Below are positions 6,884 to 14,303 of a stretch of 17,017 nt of DNA, piece by piece (position 1 is the first letter of the stretch; every line of letters starts with the position of its first letter). A program made the translations under genes and the position numbers. This stretch comes from 66-474 sp051954935 (GTDB lineage: Bacteria > Pseudomonadota > Gammaproteobacteria > Xanthomonadales > Rhodanobacteraceae): the NCBI GenBank assembly GCA_051954935.1, contig JBQCHG010000007.1, positions 1 to 17,017 on the forward strand, read 5' to 3'. The notes under the pieces were generated by a model, which saw only the letters and a list, made by a program, of their open reading frames with translations, was not told the origin of the DNA and did not search any database.

Positions 6884-7087
6884 TCATGCCGACGCGCCTT
6901 CGCGCTGCGCATTCGCCGAACGCCGGCGCCGGAGTTGCTCGCGCGCAACGCGGCCGCGCAATTCGTTCAACAACTGGCGGCGGCGCAGCACGGGTGCGAT
7001 CCAATCCCAGGCGAGCACGATGAAGAACACCGCGTACGCGGGCCAGACGTACATGGCGTAGCCGCCCATTGCGATCCACTCAGACAT
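6884..7087 (-). CDS. ccmD: haem exporter accessory protein CcmD
   Basis: This small single-helix membrane protein helps release haem-loaded CcmE from the CcmABC complex. At 67 residues it has the family pattern GGYAMYVWPAYAVFFIVLAW, then WIAPVLRRRQLL and a strongly basic cytoplasmic tail (REQLRRRR). The ATG at 7087 puts the GGY motif 8 residues from the start, as usual; an ATG six codons earlier (7105) is possible. It is separated from ccmC by 150 bases that contain two stem-loops, the only large gap inside the ccm operon. Confidence 0.93.
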   Translation of the reverse strand: MSEWIAMGGYAMYVWPAYAVFFIVLAWDWIAPVLRRRQLLNELRGRVAREQLRRRRSANAQREGASA

Positions 7088-7155
7088 GATCGGGCGAGGC
7101 TCCATATTCGAAGTTCGCAGGAAAACGCAATGGAAGCAGCCTTCCACAACCCCCT

Positions 7156-7204
7156 ACGATCCTTTGCAGGCAAAGAATCGTTTGCCCCCTTGACTCAAGG
7201 GGGC
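7156..7204 (-). other. two tandem stem-loops between ccmC and ccmD
   Basis: In the operon transcript (minus strand), a 9-bp stem GCCCCCTTG/CAAGGGGGC (7184-7204) is followed immediately by a 12-bp stem with a 2-base loop (7156-7181, arms ACGATTCTTTGC and GCAAAGGATCGT). The single non-Watson-Crick position of the second stem is a U-G wobble in the minus-strand RNA but a C-A mismatch in the other strand. No U run follows, so full termination is unlikely; RNA processing, stability control or a mobile repeat are possible roles. Confidence 0.55.
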
Positions 7205-7237
7205 GGGTGAATCCGGCACGAATGAGAACATTGCTGC

Positions 7238-7990
7238 TCATTGCGGGTTCTCCGCAATCAGTGATCGCGCCCATTCCTTGCCGCCTTCCACCGCGAGCAA
7301 TCCCACGCGCGAGCGCGCCAGCAGGCTTGCGAAGAAATACAGGTGCGTGGCGAGCGCCATCAGCAGCAGCGGCCAGAGCATGTCCGGCGCGATCTTGGAC
7401 TTGCCTAGCAGGTTCACCGTCTGGCCCTGGTGCAGCGTGTTCCACCACACCACCGAGTAATGAACGATCGGAAGATTGACGATGCCTACGAGCGCAAGCA
7501 ATGAAGCGGCACGCGCCGCGCGGCGGCGGTCCTCGATCGCGTTGAACAGACCGATCACGCCCAGGTACAGGAACAGCAGCACCAGCTCGGAGGTCAGCCG
7601 CGCATCCCAGGTCCACCACGTGCCCCACATCGGCTTGCCCCAGAGTGAGCCGGTGATCAGCGTGATCAGCGTGAAGGCGGCGCCGATCGGCGCGCATTCC
7701 ATCGCGATCACCTCGGCCAGCTTGATCCGCCAGACCATCGCGATCAGCGCGGCCACTGCCATGGAGACATAAATGAACAGGCTCATCCACGCGCTCGGCA
7801 CGTGGATGAAGATGATGCGGTAGGCATCGCCCTGCTGGTAATCCGCAGGTGCCAGCACCAGCCCGCCGTACAACGCGAGGGCGGCGAGGAGGATCGCGCT
7901 CCACAGGAACCACGGACGCAGGCTGCCTGCAAAACGGTAGAACACCGGCGGCGAGGAGAGCTTGTGCAACCAGAGAGGAATGATCTTCAT
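7238..7990 (-). CDS. ccmC: haem transporter membrane subunit CcmC
   Basis: CcmC presents haem to CcmE at the periplasmic face. The 250-residue protein has six predicted membrane helices, the tryptophan-rich WWD motif WGTWWTWDARLTSEL (122-136), and two histidines flanking it, H63 (IFIHVPSAW) and H187 (WNTLHQG), matching the haem axial ligands of E. coli CcmC (H60 and H184). The ATG overlaps the ccmB stop by 4 bases (ATGA), so the longer open frame upstream is rejected as ccmB sequence. Confidence 0.97.
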   Translation of the reverse strand: MKIIPLWLHKLSSPPVFYRFAGSLRPWFLWSAILLAALALYGGLVLAPADYQQGDAYRIIFIHVPSAWMSLFIYVSMAVAALIAMVWRIKLAEVIAMECAPIGAAFTLITLITGSLWGKPMWGTWWTWDARLTSELVLLFLYLGVIGLFNAIEDRRRAARAASLLALVGIVNLPIVHYSVVWWNTLHQGQTVNLLGKSKIAPDMLWPLLLMALATHLYFFASLLARSRVGLLAVEGGKEWARSLIAENPQ

Positions 7991-8712
7991 GTTTCGGCGG
8001 CGATGCGCAGGGCTGCCGCGCTCGCGAACGGCGCCAGCACCAGCGCCAGGATCAGGGCCGCGGCCAGCCACAACAGCGGGGCGAGGTACGGCAAACCGGA
8101 TTGCGCCGCCGCCACGGCACCCGCGGCGAAGATCACCACCGGCACGGCCAAAGGCAGCAGCATCAAGGCCAACAGTATAGCCGAGCGGCGCGTGCCGGCG
8201 GTCAAAGCCGACAGGATCGCGCCCAGCAGCGCGAGCAGCGGCGTCGCCAGCAGCAGCGCGACCAGCAGCACGGGCAGAACCTGCGCAGGCAGGCGCAGCA
8301 GCACGGCCAGCAGCGGCATCACGATGATCAGCGGCAGCATCGTCGTGGCCCAGTGCGCCAGCACTCGAATCAACACCAGCAGCGCCAAAGGCTGGGGCGC
8401 GAGCAGCATCTGTTCCAGCGAACCGTCTTCCAGGTCGCCGCGGAACAGCGATTCCAGGCTGGGCAGCATCGCCAACAGGACCGTGACCAGCAGCACGCCG
8501 CCGCTGATGCGTGCCAGCAGCGCGTCTTCCGGCCCGAGCGCGAACGGGAACAGGCTGACCACGATCAGCGCGTAGAGCACCGGGAACAGCGCATCCGCGC
8601 GCCGCCGCCAAGCCAGCAGCAGTTCGCGCCGCAGCAGCGCGCGAATCGCCGCGAACGTGCCGGGCGTGCGGATCGCCGCGCGCGGCGCCTGCGCGATGCT
8701 GGCCGTGTTCAT
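7987..8712 (-). CDS. ccmB: haem exporter permease CcmB
   Basis: CcmB is the membrane partner of the ABC subunit CcmA in the complex that releases holo-CcmE. The 241 residues show the family's early basic segment RALLRRELLLAWRRRAD (about 24-40) followed by six hydrophobic segments, and the conserved blocks FPFALGPE (55-62) and DLEDGSLEQMLLAPQPL (93-109). The ATG overlaps the ccmA stop as ATGA and the stop overlaps ccmC likewise. Its N-terminal 20 residues, rich in Ala and Pro, are a little longer than usual. Confidence 0.95.
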   Translation of the reverse strand: MNTASIAQAPRAAIRTPGTFAAIRALLRRELLLAWRRRADALFPVLYALIVVSLFPFALGPEDALLARISGGVLLVTVLLAMLPSLESLFRGDLEDGSLEQMLLAPQPLALLVLIRVLAHWATTMLPLIIVMPLLAVLLRLPAQVLPVLLVALLLATPLLALLGAILSALTAGTRRSAILLALMLLPLAVPVVIFAAGAVAAAQSGLPYLAPLLWLAAALILALVLAPFASAAALRIAAET

Positions 8713-9356
8713 GCAGCCAACTCCAGGCGCACGTGCCGTGCGTGCGGGTCGGCGAAGCGTACCGCGCCGTGGCTGGTCAGCAACGTGGCACCGCCGCGTG
8801 CGCAATGTGCCGCGACCAGCGCATTGACCATCTCGATGCCGCGCCGGTCCAGGTTGGCGTAGGGTTCGTCGAGGAGCCACAGCTCGCCCGGCAGGAGCGC
8901 CAGCCGCGCAAGTGCAGCGCGTTTCTTTTGCCCGGCGGAAAGCAGGCGCAGCGGCGTATCGGCATAGATCGCGAGGTCCACCTGCTCGAGCGCGGAGGGA
9001 ATGCCGGCGCCCTCGCTCGTGCCGTACAGGCCGGCGAGAAACGCCAGGTTCTCGCACGGCGAGAGGTCGTTCTTCAGTCCAAGCTGATGGCCGAGGAACA
9101 CCATCCGCCCTTGGAGTGCGCCATGATCCAGCGGCCGGCCATCCAGGCGGATTTCCCCGGTGCTGGCCGGCAGCAGGCCCGCCAGCACGCGCAAAAGCGT
9201 GGTCTTGCCGGAGCCGTTGTCGCCCTCGACCAGCAGGGTCTCGCCGCGACCCAGCGCAAAATCCAGCGGGCCGAACACGGCCTCGTCGTTGCGCGCGAAG
9301 GCGAGGCCTTGCACGTCGAGGATGGGATCGGCACTGGCGGACAGGGGAATAGGCAT
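8709..9356 (-). CDS. ccmA: haem exporter ATPase CcmA
   Basis: This cytosolic ABC ATPase drives release of haem-loaded CcmE from CcmCD. The 215-residue protein has Walker A GDNGSGKTT (45-53), the Q-loop region FLGHQLGLK (88-95), the CcmA-specific signature LSAGQKKR (139-146), Walker B LWLLDEP (159-165) and the switch histidine H196 (LLTSH). Asp replaces the usual Pro in Walker A (GPNGAGK). The ATG at 9356 is preferred over one at 9410 because it fits the family N-terminus and lies downstream of a candidate promoter. It is the first gene of the ccm operon. Confidence 0.95.
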   Translation of the reverse strand: MPIPLSASADPILDVQGLAFARNDEAVFGPLDFALGRGETLLVEGDNGSGKTTLLRVLAGLLPASTGEIRLDGRPLDHGALQGRMVFLGHQLGLKNDLSPCENLAFLAGLYGTSEGAGIPSALEQVDLAIYADTPLRLLSAGQKKRAALARLALLPGELWLLDEPYANLDRRGIEMVNALVAAHCARGGATLLTSHGAVRFADPHARHVRLELAA

Positions 9357-9379
9357 GGCGCGAACGGAGCTAACCGCGC

Positions 9380-9409
9380 ATTGTCCCAGTCGCGGCGCGG
9401 CATTGTCCA
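9380..9409 (-). promoter_or_regulatory. candidate promoter of the ccm operon
   Basis: On the minus strand TGGACA (9404-9409; 5 of 6 bases match the -35 consensus) and GACAAT (9380-9385; 4 of 6 match the -10 consensus) are 18 bases apart, giving a leader of roughly 15-20 bases before the ccmA ATG at 9356. It lies in the 97-base gap after the DUF3293 gene. No Fnr/Anr-like site was recognised. Boxes of this quality can occur by chance. Confidence 0.35.
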
Positions 9410-9453
9410 TGATCCGCCATCAGGAGCGCGCCTTCGCGCACAGGTGTCGCGGC

Positions 9454-9876
9454 CTACCACAGCTCGCGCAGCTCGGCGTCGCCGTATCCGACCCCGCGTA
9501 CGATCGCGGCTTGCTCAAAACGGCGCCCGAGCGTGGCCAGCGTGGCGAAGTCCAGTCCAGTGACGAACAGGCCGGGCTCGCGCCAGTTGGGATCGCCTGT
9601 GCCGACGCCGACACCCGCCCGCGGCGTGGTCCCGAGTCCACGCAGTGCTGCCAGCAATTCGCGCTGCGCCGCGCGGTTGCGTTCGCGTGATGCCTTTTGC
9701 GCGAATGGATTCCAGGCGGTGACGAAGCCCCATGGCGTGTGTTCATTTTTCACGAGGCCGTGAAGCTCGCGCGGCAGCGGTGCGCCGACGCAGATCAGCG
9801 TCCAGCCGCCCCGCGGCAGGCGTACGCGGTACTCGGTGAGCAGGAACTCGCGAAGCGTGCCCGGCGGAATCGGCAT
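9454..9876 (-). CDS. DUF3293 domain-containing protein
   Basis: This 140-residue cytoplasmic protein carries the marks of DUF3293: FVTAWNPFAQ with downstream N and R residues (51-68), a GVGTGDPNWREPGLFVTGLD block (90-109), and a C-terminal LGRRFEQAAIVRG block (116-128). No catalytic residues are established for the family that I know of, and no signal peptide is present. The ATG lies 4 bases after the kmo stop, so it is probably co-transcribed as the last gene of the kynurenine operon, although nothing in its sequence links it to tryptophan metabolism. Confidence 0.8.
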   Translation of the reverse strand: MPIPPGTLREFLLTEYRVRLPRGGWTLICVGAPLPRELHGLVKNEHTPWGFVTAWNPFAQKASRERNRAAQRELLAALRGLGTTPRAGVGVGTGDPNWREPGLFVTGLDFATLATLGRRFEQAAIVRGVGYGDAELRELW

Positions 9877-9880
9877 CGCC

Positions 9881-11242
9881 CTAGAGCGGCAGCGGCGTCA
9901 GTTCGGCGCGTACGCGCGCGACCGCCGCGTCCAGATTCACGCCCCCGACGTGCGACTTGCCGGCGAGCAGCGATTCGAGCAGGGCATCCTGTTCGCGCCC
10001 GCGTTGCAGGCAGTACGCGTAGGGCAGGTGGGTGAAGGTGACCATCCGGTAGCGCGACATGAAATGCGTCGGCACACGCTCGGTAAGCGCGGCGGTCAGC
10101 GAGCGCTTAAGCAGGTAATGCGGATCGGCCACGCCGTCGCGCATTTCCACGTAGTTTTCCAGCGCCATGGCGGCGATTGCATCCGCATTCGGCTTGCGTT
10201 GCTGCTGGAATTGCGCGAAGACCGCGGCCGGATCGCCCGGCTGCCCCTGCAGCAGATCTGCCAATTCCACAGCATCCTCGAAACCCGCGTTCATGCCCTG
10301 GCCGTGGAACGGGACGATCGCGTGCGCGGCATCGCCCAGCAGCAGCGCGCGGCCGCCGAGGTGCCAGCTGTCCAGATAGAGCGTCGCGAGCTGCCCGACC
10401 GGATGCGCGCTCCAGTCCTCGTCGAAAGTCGGCATCAACGCCAGCGCGTCGGCGAACTGCTCCTCGAAAAGCGCGCGTGCTGTTTTCACATCAGGCAGGG
10501 TCGCGAAGCTCGGGTGTGGTCCCGCGTTGGGCAGGAACAGCGTGACCGTGAAATTGCCTTGCGCGTTCGGCAGCGCGATGCACATGTAATGACCGCGCGG
10601 CCAGATGTGCAGCGCGTGAGGCTCGATGGCGAAAGGAGCCTCTACTCCCGGTGGTATTTTCAGTTCCTTGTAGCCATGCCCGAGTGGCTCCACGCGCTCG
10701 TGCAGATCGGTTTCGCGAGACATCGCTGCACGCAGCGCCGAGCCGGCGCCATCGCAACCGAGCAGGGTTTCCGCCGAGTGCGTGCGCCCCACACCGCTCG
10801 CGTCGGACAGCGTGATCGAACCGTTTGCGAAGTCGGCACTCGATAGTGCGGCATGGAAACGCAGCACGGCACCGGCTCGCTCGGCCGCGTCCATCAGCAG
10901 CATGTTGAGGTCGCCGCGCGAAACCGACCAGATCACTTCCGAATCGTCGCGCCCATAGCGCTGCAGGTTGGCGGTGCCGTCGGCGTGCACCATCCGGCCG
11001 CGCATCATCACCGCTTGCTGCAATACCTCGTCCGCGAGCCCGGCCTGTCGCAGCGCATTCAATCCGCGCTCGGCCAGCGCCAGGTTGATCGAGCGCCCGC
11101 CGAGGAACCCATGCAGGCGCGGATCGGGCCGGCGCTCGAACACTTCCACACGAAAGCCGCGTTGCGCCAGCAGCGTCGCCAGGAGCGAACCGACCAGGCC
11201 GGCGCCGATGATCGTGACTGAACCCTTCGAACGGGAACTCAT
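9881..11242 (-). CDS. kmo: kynurenine 3-monooxygenase
   Basis: This FAD-dependent aromatic hydroxylase converts L-kynurenine to 3-hydroxykynurenine with NADPH and oxygen. The 453 residues open with the dinucleotide fold VTIIGAGLVGS (GxGxxG at 13-18), followed by the KMO-specific GRSINLALAERG (49-60), the second FAD motif GDAAHAIVPFHGQGMNAG (303-320) and NYVEMRD (363-369). N363 and E366 have the spacing of the Pseudomonas fluorescens substrate-site pair N369/E372, and R83 and Y96 probably fill the carboxylate-binding roles. The C-terminal region is of normal length for bacterial enzymes. The ATG follows the kynU stop by 4 bases. Confidence 0.96.
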   Translation of the reverse strand: MSSRSKGSVTIIGAGLVGSLLATLLAQRGFRVEVFERRPDPRLHGFLGGRSINLALAERGLNALRQAGLADEVLQQAVMMRGRMVHADGTANLQRYGRDDSEVIWSVSRGDLNMLLMDAAERAGAVLRFHAALSSADFANGSITLSDASGVGRTHSAETLLGCDGAGSALRAAMSRETDLHERVEPLGHGYKELKIPPGVEAPFAIEPHALHIWPRGHYMCIALPNAQGNFTVTLFLPNAGPHPSFATLPDVKTARALFEEQFADALALMPTFDEDWSAHPVGQLATLYLDSWHLGGRALLLGDAAHAIVPFHGQGMNAGFEDAVELADLLQGQPGDPAAVFAQFQQQRKPNADAIAAMALENYVEMRDGVADPHYLLKRSLTAALTERVPTHFMSRYRMVTFTHLPYAYCLQRGREQDALLESLLAGKSHVGGVNLDAAVARVRAELTPLPL

Positions 11243-11246
11243 GGAA

Positions 11247-12527
11247 TCATTGCCACGATTGCCGCCACGCCTGCACCGCTTGCGCGAACTTCAGGCAATC
11301 CCCGAAGCGGTTGTAGAGCGGTGCGGGACTGATGCGCATCACATCCGGCTCGCGCCAGTCGCCGAGCACGCCGCTCGCGACCAGATGCTCGAACAGCGAG
11401 CGTCCCGCATCACGCCCGTGGCGCACGCGCAACGACAGTTGCGCGCCGCGGCGTTCGGGCTGCACGGGAGTCAGGATCTCGAGCACGTCATCCAGTTGCG
11501 TGCGGATCAGCCATTCCAGATAGCCGGTGAGCTTTTCCGATTTCTCGCGCAACCGTCGCATTCCCGCGTGCCGGAAGATTTCCAGCGAGATGCGCAAAGG
11601 CGCGAGCGCGAAGATCGGCGGATTGGACAACTGCCAGCCGTCGGCGCCGGGCGTGGGGTCGAATTCGGGTCGCATCCGGAAGCGCGTGGCTTCCAGATGG
11701 CCCCACCACCCGGCGAAGCGTGGAAGGTCCCCGCGCGCATGTCGTGAGTGCACGAAGCAGCCGGCGATCGCGCCGGGTCCGGAGTTCAGGTATTTGTACG
11801 AGCACCACGCGGCGAAATCGCAGCCGCTGTCGTGCAGGTTGGTGGGCACGTTGCCGGCCGCGTGGGCCAGATCGAAACCGATCATGCAGCCCTGCGCGTG
11901 CGCGAGCTTTGTGATTGCGGCGACATCGAACGCCTGGCCCGTCAGGTATTGCACGCCCGGCCAGAGCACCAGCGCGATCCGTGATCCATGCTTGCGCAGC
12001 GCGCGCTCGATGGCTTCCATCGAGAGGGTGCCGCCCGGTTCGTCGGCATCCAGTTCGATCAGGGCCTCGTCCGGATCGTAACCGTGGAATGCGATCTGGG
12101 ATGCGACGGCATGGCGGTCGGACGGAAACGCGTTGCGTTCGATCAGGATCGCGTAGCGTTCTCGCGTGGGCCGATAGAAACTCACCATCATCAAATGGAG
12201 ATTCACGGTGAGCGAATTCATCGCCACGACTTCGGACGGTTCAGCTCCGACCACTTCCGCCAGTGCGTCGCGCACTTCCGAGTGATACGGCAGCCACGGG
12301 TGCCGGCCGTGCACGTGGCCTTCCACGCCCAGTCGCGCCCAATCTTCAAGCTCATCGAGCAGGGCCTGGCGCGTCGCACGCGGCTGCAGGCCAAGCGAAT
12401 TGCCGCAGAGGTAAACCTGTTCGCCGCCCGCGTGCGGCGGGATCAGGAACTCGTTTCGGAATTCGCGAAGCGGATCGGCCCGATCCTGCGCGTGTGCCCA
12501 GGCGGCGTCGAATGCGTAATCGCTCAT
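11247..12527 (-). CDS. kynU: kynureninase
   Basis: This PLP enzyme cleaves 3-hydroxykynurenine (or kynurenine) to 3-hydroxyanthranilate (or anthranilate) plus alanine. The 426 residues include YLCGNSLGLQP (39-49), HPWLPYH (76-82), the PLP-stacking region NSLTVNLHLMM (104-114), FPSDRHA (134-140), the cofactor aspartate region GFDLAHAAGN (217-226) and the Schiff-base lysine K245 in WCSYKYLNSGPG. The fold and length are standard. The ATG overlaps the stop of the exported-protein gene upstream as ATGA, and kmo follows after 4 bases, so the two pathway enzymes should be made together. Confidence 0.97.
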   Translation of the reverse strand: MSDYAFDAAWAHAQDRADPLREFRNEFLIPPHAGGEQVYLCGNSLGLQPRATRQALLDELEDWARLGVEGHVHGRHPWLPYHSEVRDALAEVVGAEPSEVVAMNSLTVNLHLMMVSFYRPTRERYAILIERNAFPSDRHAVASQIAFHGYDPDEALIELDADEPGGTLSMEAIERALRKHGSRIALVLWPGVQYLTGQAFDVAAITKLAHAQGCMIGFDLAHAAGNVPTNLHDSGCDFAAWCSYKYLNSGPGAIAGCFVHSRHARGDLPRFAGWWGHLEATRFRMRPEFDPTPGADGWQLSNPPIFALAPLRISLEIFRHAGMRRLREKSEKLTGYLEWLIRTQLDDVLEILTPVQPERRGAQLSLRVRHGRDAGRSLFEHLVASGVLGDWREPDVMRISPAPLYNRFGDCLKFAQAVQAWRQSWQ

Positions 12528-13042
12528 TGCGCAGTCGACACCGCTTTGGCGATGGCCGAACAGCCCGCGTCAAACGTCGCCGCCCAAGACTCCACCGCCG
12601 ACTCCGGTCGCACGCAGCGCACCTGGATCGCGATGCCGTCGCGGTAGTAGTAGTACTCCGTGTAATCCGTCTTCTGCTTGTTCTCCGTCGCGGTATAGCG
12701 GCGGCCGGACGGGATCGGGCGCGAATCGTTGGAGCGATATTCGGTGAGCCTGCGCGCCTTGGCGACATTGTCCTTGACGAACTGCTGGAATGCCTGTGCA
12801 TCGCCTGCATGCTGCGTCGTGACGGTGATGCGCGCCAGCGTGTCGGGCGGTGCATCCGGCTCCATGATGCGCAGCGCCAGGAACTGCGGGTCGCCATCGT
12901 GCTTTTCCATGATCGGCGTCCACGCGTCCGGCGCCGAGAAATGCACCTTGCCTTCGTCCAGCGAATAGTCGGCCGCGTGCGCGATCAGCGGGGCGGCACA
13001 CAGCGCGCACAGGGCGGAAAAGAACAGGGGTCGCATTTTCAT
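12524..13042 (-). CDS. exported protein of unknown function in the kynurenine operon
   Basis: I do not recognise a named family. The 172-residue product has a clear Sec signal peptide (MKMRPLFFSALCALCAAPLIAHA, cleavage near residue 23), so the mature protein is probably periplasmic. The rest is a small alpha/beta protein starting KVHFSAPDAWTPIMEKHDGD, with a tyrosine cluster TEYYYYRDG and two C-terminal cysteines 18 residues apart (RCVRP and AGCSA) that may form a disulfide. The pattern is loosely like DcrB/PsbP-type folds; this is a weak guess. The ATG at 13042 is chosen because GGAGAG lies 6 bases upstream; a TTG at 13057 is less likely. It overlaps kynU by 4 bases, which ties it to the pathway's expression but not to a role. 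Confidence 0.85.
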   Translation of the reverse strand: MKMRPLFFSALCALCAAPLIAHAADYSLDEGKVHFSAPDAWTPIMEKHDGDPQFLALRIMEPDAPPDTLARITVTTQHAGDAQAFQQFVKDNVAKARRLTEYRSNDSRPIPSGRRYTATENKQKTDYTEYYYYRDGIAIQVRCVRPESAVESWAATFDAGCSAIAKAVSTAQ

Positions 13043-13103
13043 GATGCTCTCCGGCAACGGGGGATCGTCCGCGATACCTCACCACGAACGGTGCTGCAAA
13101 AAA

Positions 13104-14120
13104 TCATGGGTCGTGCGCAAAACGCGAAACCGGCAGGTTGAGCCATTCCAGCGCCGTGCCATGGAACATCCGCGCGCGGCCGGCCTCATCCATGCCGAGC
13201 GCATCGATGCCGCTGCCGGGTTCCTGCTCGCCGAGCGGGAACGGGTAATCGGTGCCCAGCATCACGCGATCGGTGCCAACCACGTCCAGCAGGTAGCGCA
13301 GGGCTTGCGGGTCGTGCACGCAGGAATCGAAGTACAGCCGAGAAAAATAATCGCGCGGATTGCGCGCGTTGTCGGTGGCGACCAGGTCCGGGCGCATCCG
13401 GAAACCGTGTTCGATGCGGCCGATGGTGAACGGGAATGCGCCGCCGCCGTGCGCGAAGGCGATGCGCAACGAAGGCAGGCGTTCCAGCACGCCGCCGAAA
13501 ATCAGCGAACACGCCGCGCGCGATTGCTCGGCCGGCATGCCGACCAGCCAGGGCAGCCAGTATTTCGGCATCGAGTCGCCGCCCATCATGTCCCAGGGAT
13601 GCACCAGGATCGCGGCGTCCAGATCCGCCGCGGCCTCGAAGAACGGGAACAGCTCCGGTGCATCGAGGTTCCACCTGTTGCAGTGCGAACCGATCTGCAC
13701 GCCCTGCAAGCCAAGTTGCTCGACACAGCGCTCCAGCTCCTCGATCGCAAGTCGCGGCGATTGCAGCGGTACGGTGCCGATGCCGGCGTAGTGGCGCGGA
13801 TGCGCGCGGCAGACCTCCGCGGCGTGGTCGTTCAGATGCCTGTGCAGTTCCAGCGCCTGATTGGGCTTGGCCCAGTACGAGAACAGCACCGGCACGGTCG
13901 AGATCACCTGCACGTCCACGCCGTGCTGCTTGTATTCGTGGATGCGATGCTCGGCATCGAAGGCGTTCTGCCAGACCTCGCGGAAGAACTTGCCGTCCTT
14001 GTAGATGCGATGCCGGCCGCCCGCGCGCACCATCACCGGGAAGCGCTCGTCGCCGTACTTCTTGGCCAGGTCCGGCCAGTGCGGCGGCAAGAGGTGCGCG
14101 TGGGTGTCTATCTTGAGCAT
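13104..14120 (-). CDS. nbaD: 2-amino-3-carboxymuconate-6-semialdehyde decarboxylase (ACMSD)
   Basis: This amidohydrolase-fold zinc enzyme decarboxylates ACMS to 2-aminomuconate semialdehyde, steering 3-hydroxyanthranilate away from quinolinate and NAD towards full breakdown. The 338 residues run almost in register with human ACMSD. Metal ligands are H7 and H9 (DTHAH), H174 (LVHPWD), H224 (FAHGGGAFPF) and D291 (LGTDYPFP). R47 (KFFREVW) and R235 (TIGRIEHG) match the two substrate-binding arginines. STVPVLFSYWAKP and KYWLPWLVGMPAE are hallmark blocks. The ATG at 14120 places the zinc motif at residues 7-9 as in the family; a much longer open frame upstream is only antisense to the TPR gene. It is the first gene of the operon. 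The symbol follows the Pseudomonas name. Confidence 0.96.
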   Translation of the reverse strand: MLKIDTHAHLLPPHWPDLAKKYGDERFPVMVRAGGRHRIYKDGKFFREVWQNAFDAEHRIHEYKQHGVDVQVISTVPVLFSYWAKPNQALELHRHLNDHAAEVCRAHPRHYAGIGTVPLQSPRLAIEELERCVEQLGLQGVQIGSHCNRWNLDAPELFPFFEAAADLDAAILVHPWDMMGGDSMPKYWLPWLVGMPAEQSRAACSLIFGGVLERLPSLRIAFAHGGGAFPFTIGRIEHGFRMRPDLVATDNARNPRDYFSRLYFDSCVHDPQALRYLLDVVGTDRVMLGTDYPFPLGEQEPGSGIDALGMDEAGRARMFHGTALEWLNLPVSRFAHDP

Positions 14121-14126
14121 TGAACA

Positions 14127-14132
14127 AGTATA
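14127..14132 (-). promoter_or_regulatory. -10 box of the kynurenine operon, probably leaderless
   Basis: TATACT lies exactly 6 bases before the ACMSD ATG on the minus strand, so transcription would begin at the A of the start codon. No Shine-Dalgarno sequence is present. The expected -35 region lies inside the palindromic arm that begins 3 bases further upstream (14136), and no good -35 match is seen there. Confidence 0.5.
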
Positions 14133-14135
14133 AGT

Positions 14136-14219
14136 AGGAGCCTGCGTGCAGGCGACCACGGAGCTCTTGGCCATGGACGGCAATCGCCTTTTGGGCGTGA
14201 TGCCTGCACGCAGGCTCCT
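14136..14219. repeat. GTAG-type inverted-repeat (REP/BIME-like) element
   Basis: An 18-bp arm AGGAGCCTGCGTGCAGGC (14136-14153) and its perfect reverse complement (14202-14219) flank a 48-base middle. Each arm can itself fold, because GCCTGC pairs with GCAGGC. The left arm is preceded by GT, giving the GTAGGAGC opening typical of RAYT-associated REP elements in Stenotrophomonas and relatives; the right arm lacks the matching CTAC. It occupies much of the 183-base gap between the divergent ACMSD and TPR genes. The middle shares a 25-base core with the repeat inside ccmH. Confidence 0.8.
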
Positions 14220-14303
14220 CGACGCCGCGCTTGCGCCGCACCACGCACCCGCGGAAACTGCGCGAGTCGGAGGCCGGCAAGCTGCCGGTGGACACAGGGG
14301 CGC

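Noticed and set aside
9836..10846. 336-codon plus-strand frame opposite kmo
   Set aside because: Antisense to a full-length Kmo with both FAD motifs; no motifs of its own.
13085..13106. T-run directly after the ACMSD stop (minus strand) as an intrinsic terminator
   Set aside because: No stable GC-rich stem precedes the T-run, and the next gene with a good Shine-Dalgarno sequence follows within 61 bases, so read-through is more likely.
13041..14123. 360-codon plus-strand frame opposite ACMSD
   Set aside because: Shadow of ACMSD; no coherent domain, and ACMSD carries every expected ligand.
14136..14219. CRISPR-like or attachment-site reading of the inverted arms
   Set aside because: Only one inverted pair, no direct repeats with spacers and no integrase or tRNA nearby; it fits a REP/BIME element better.
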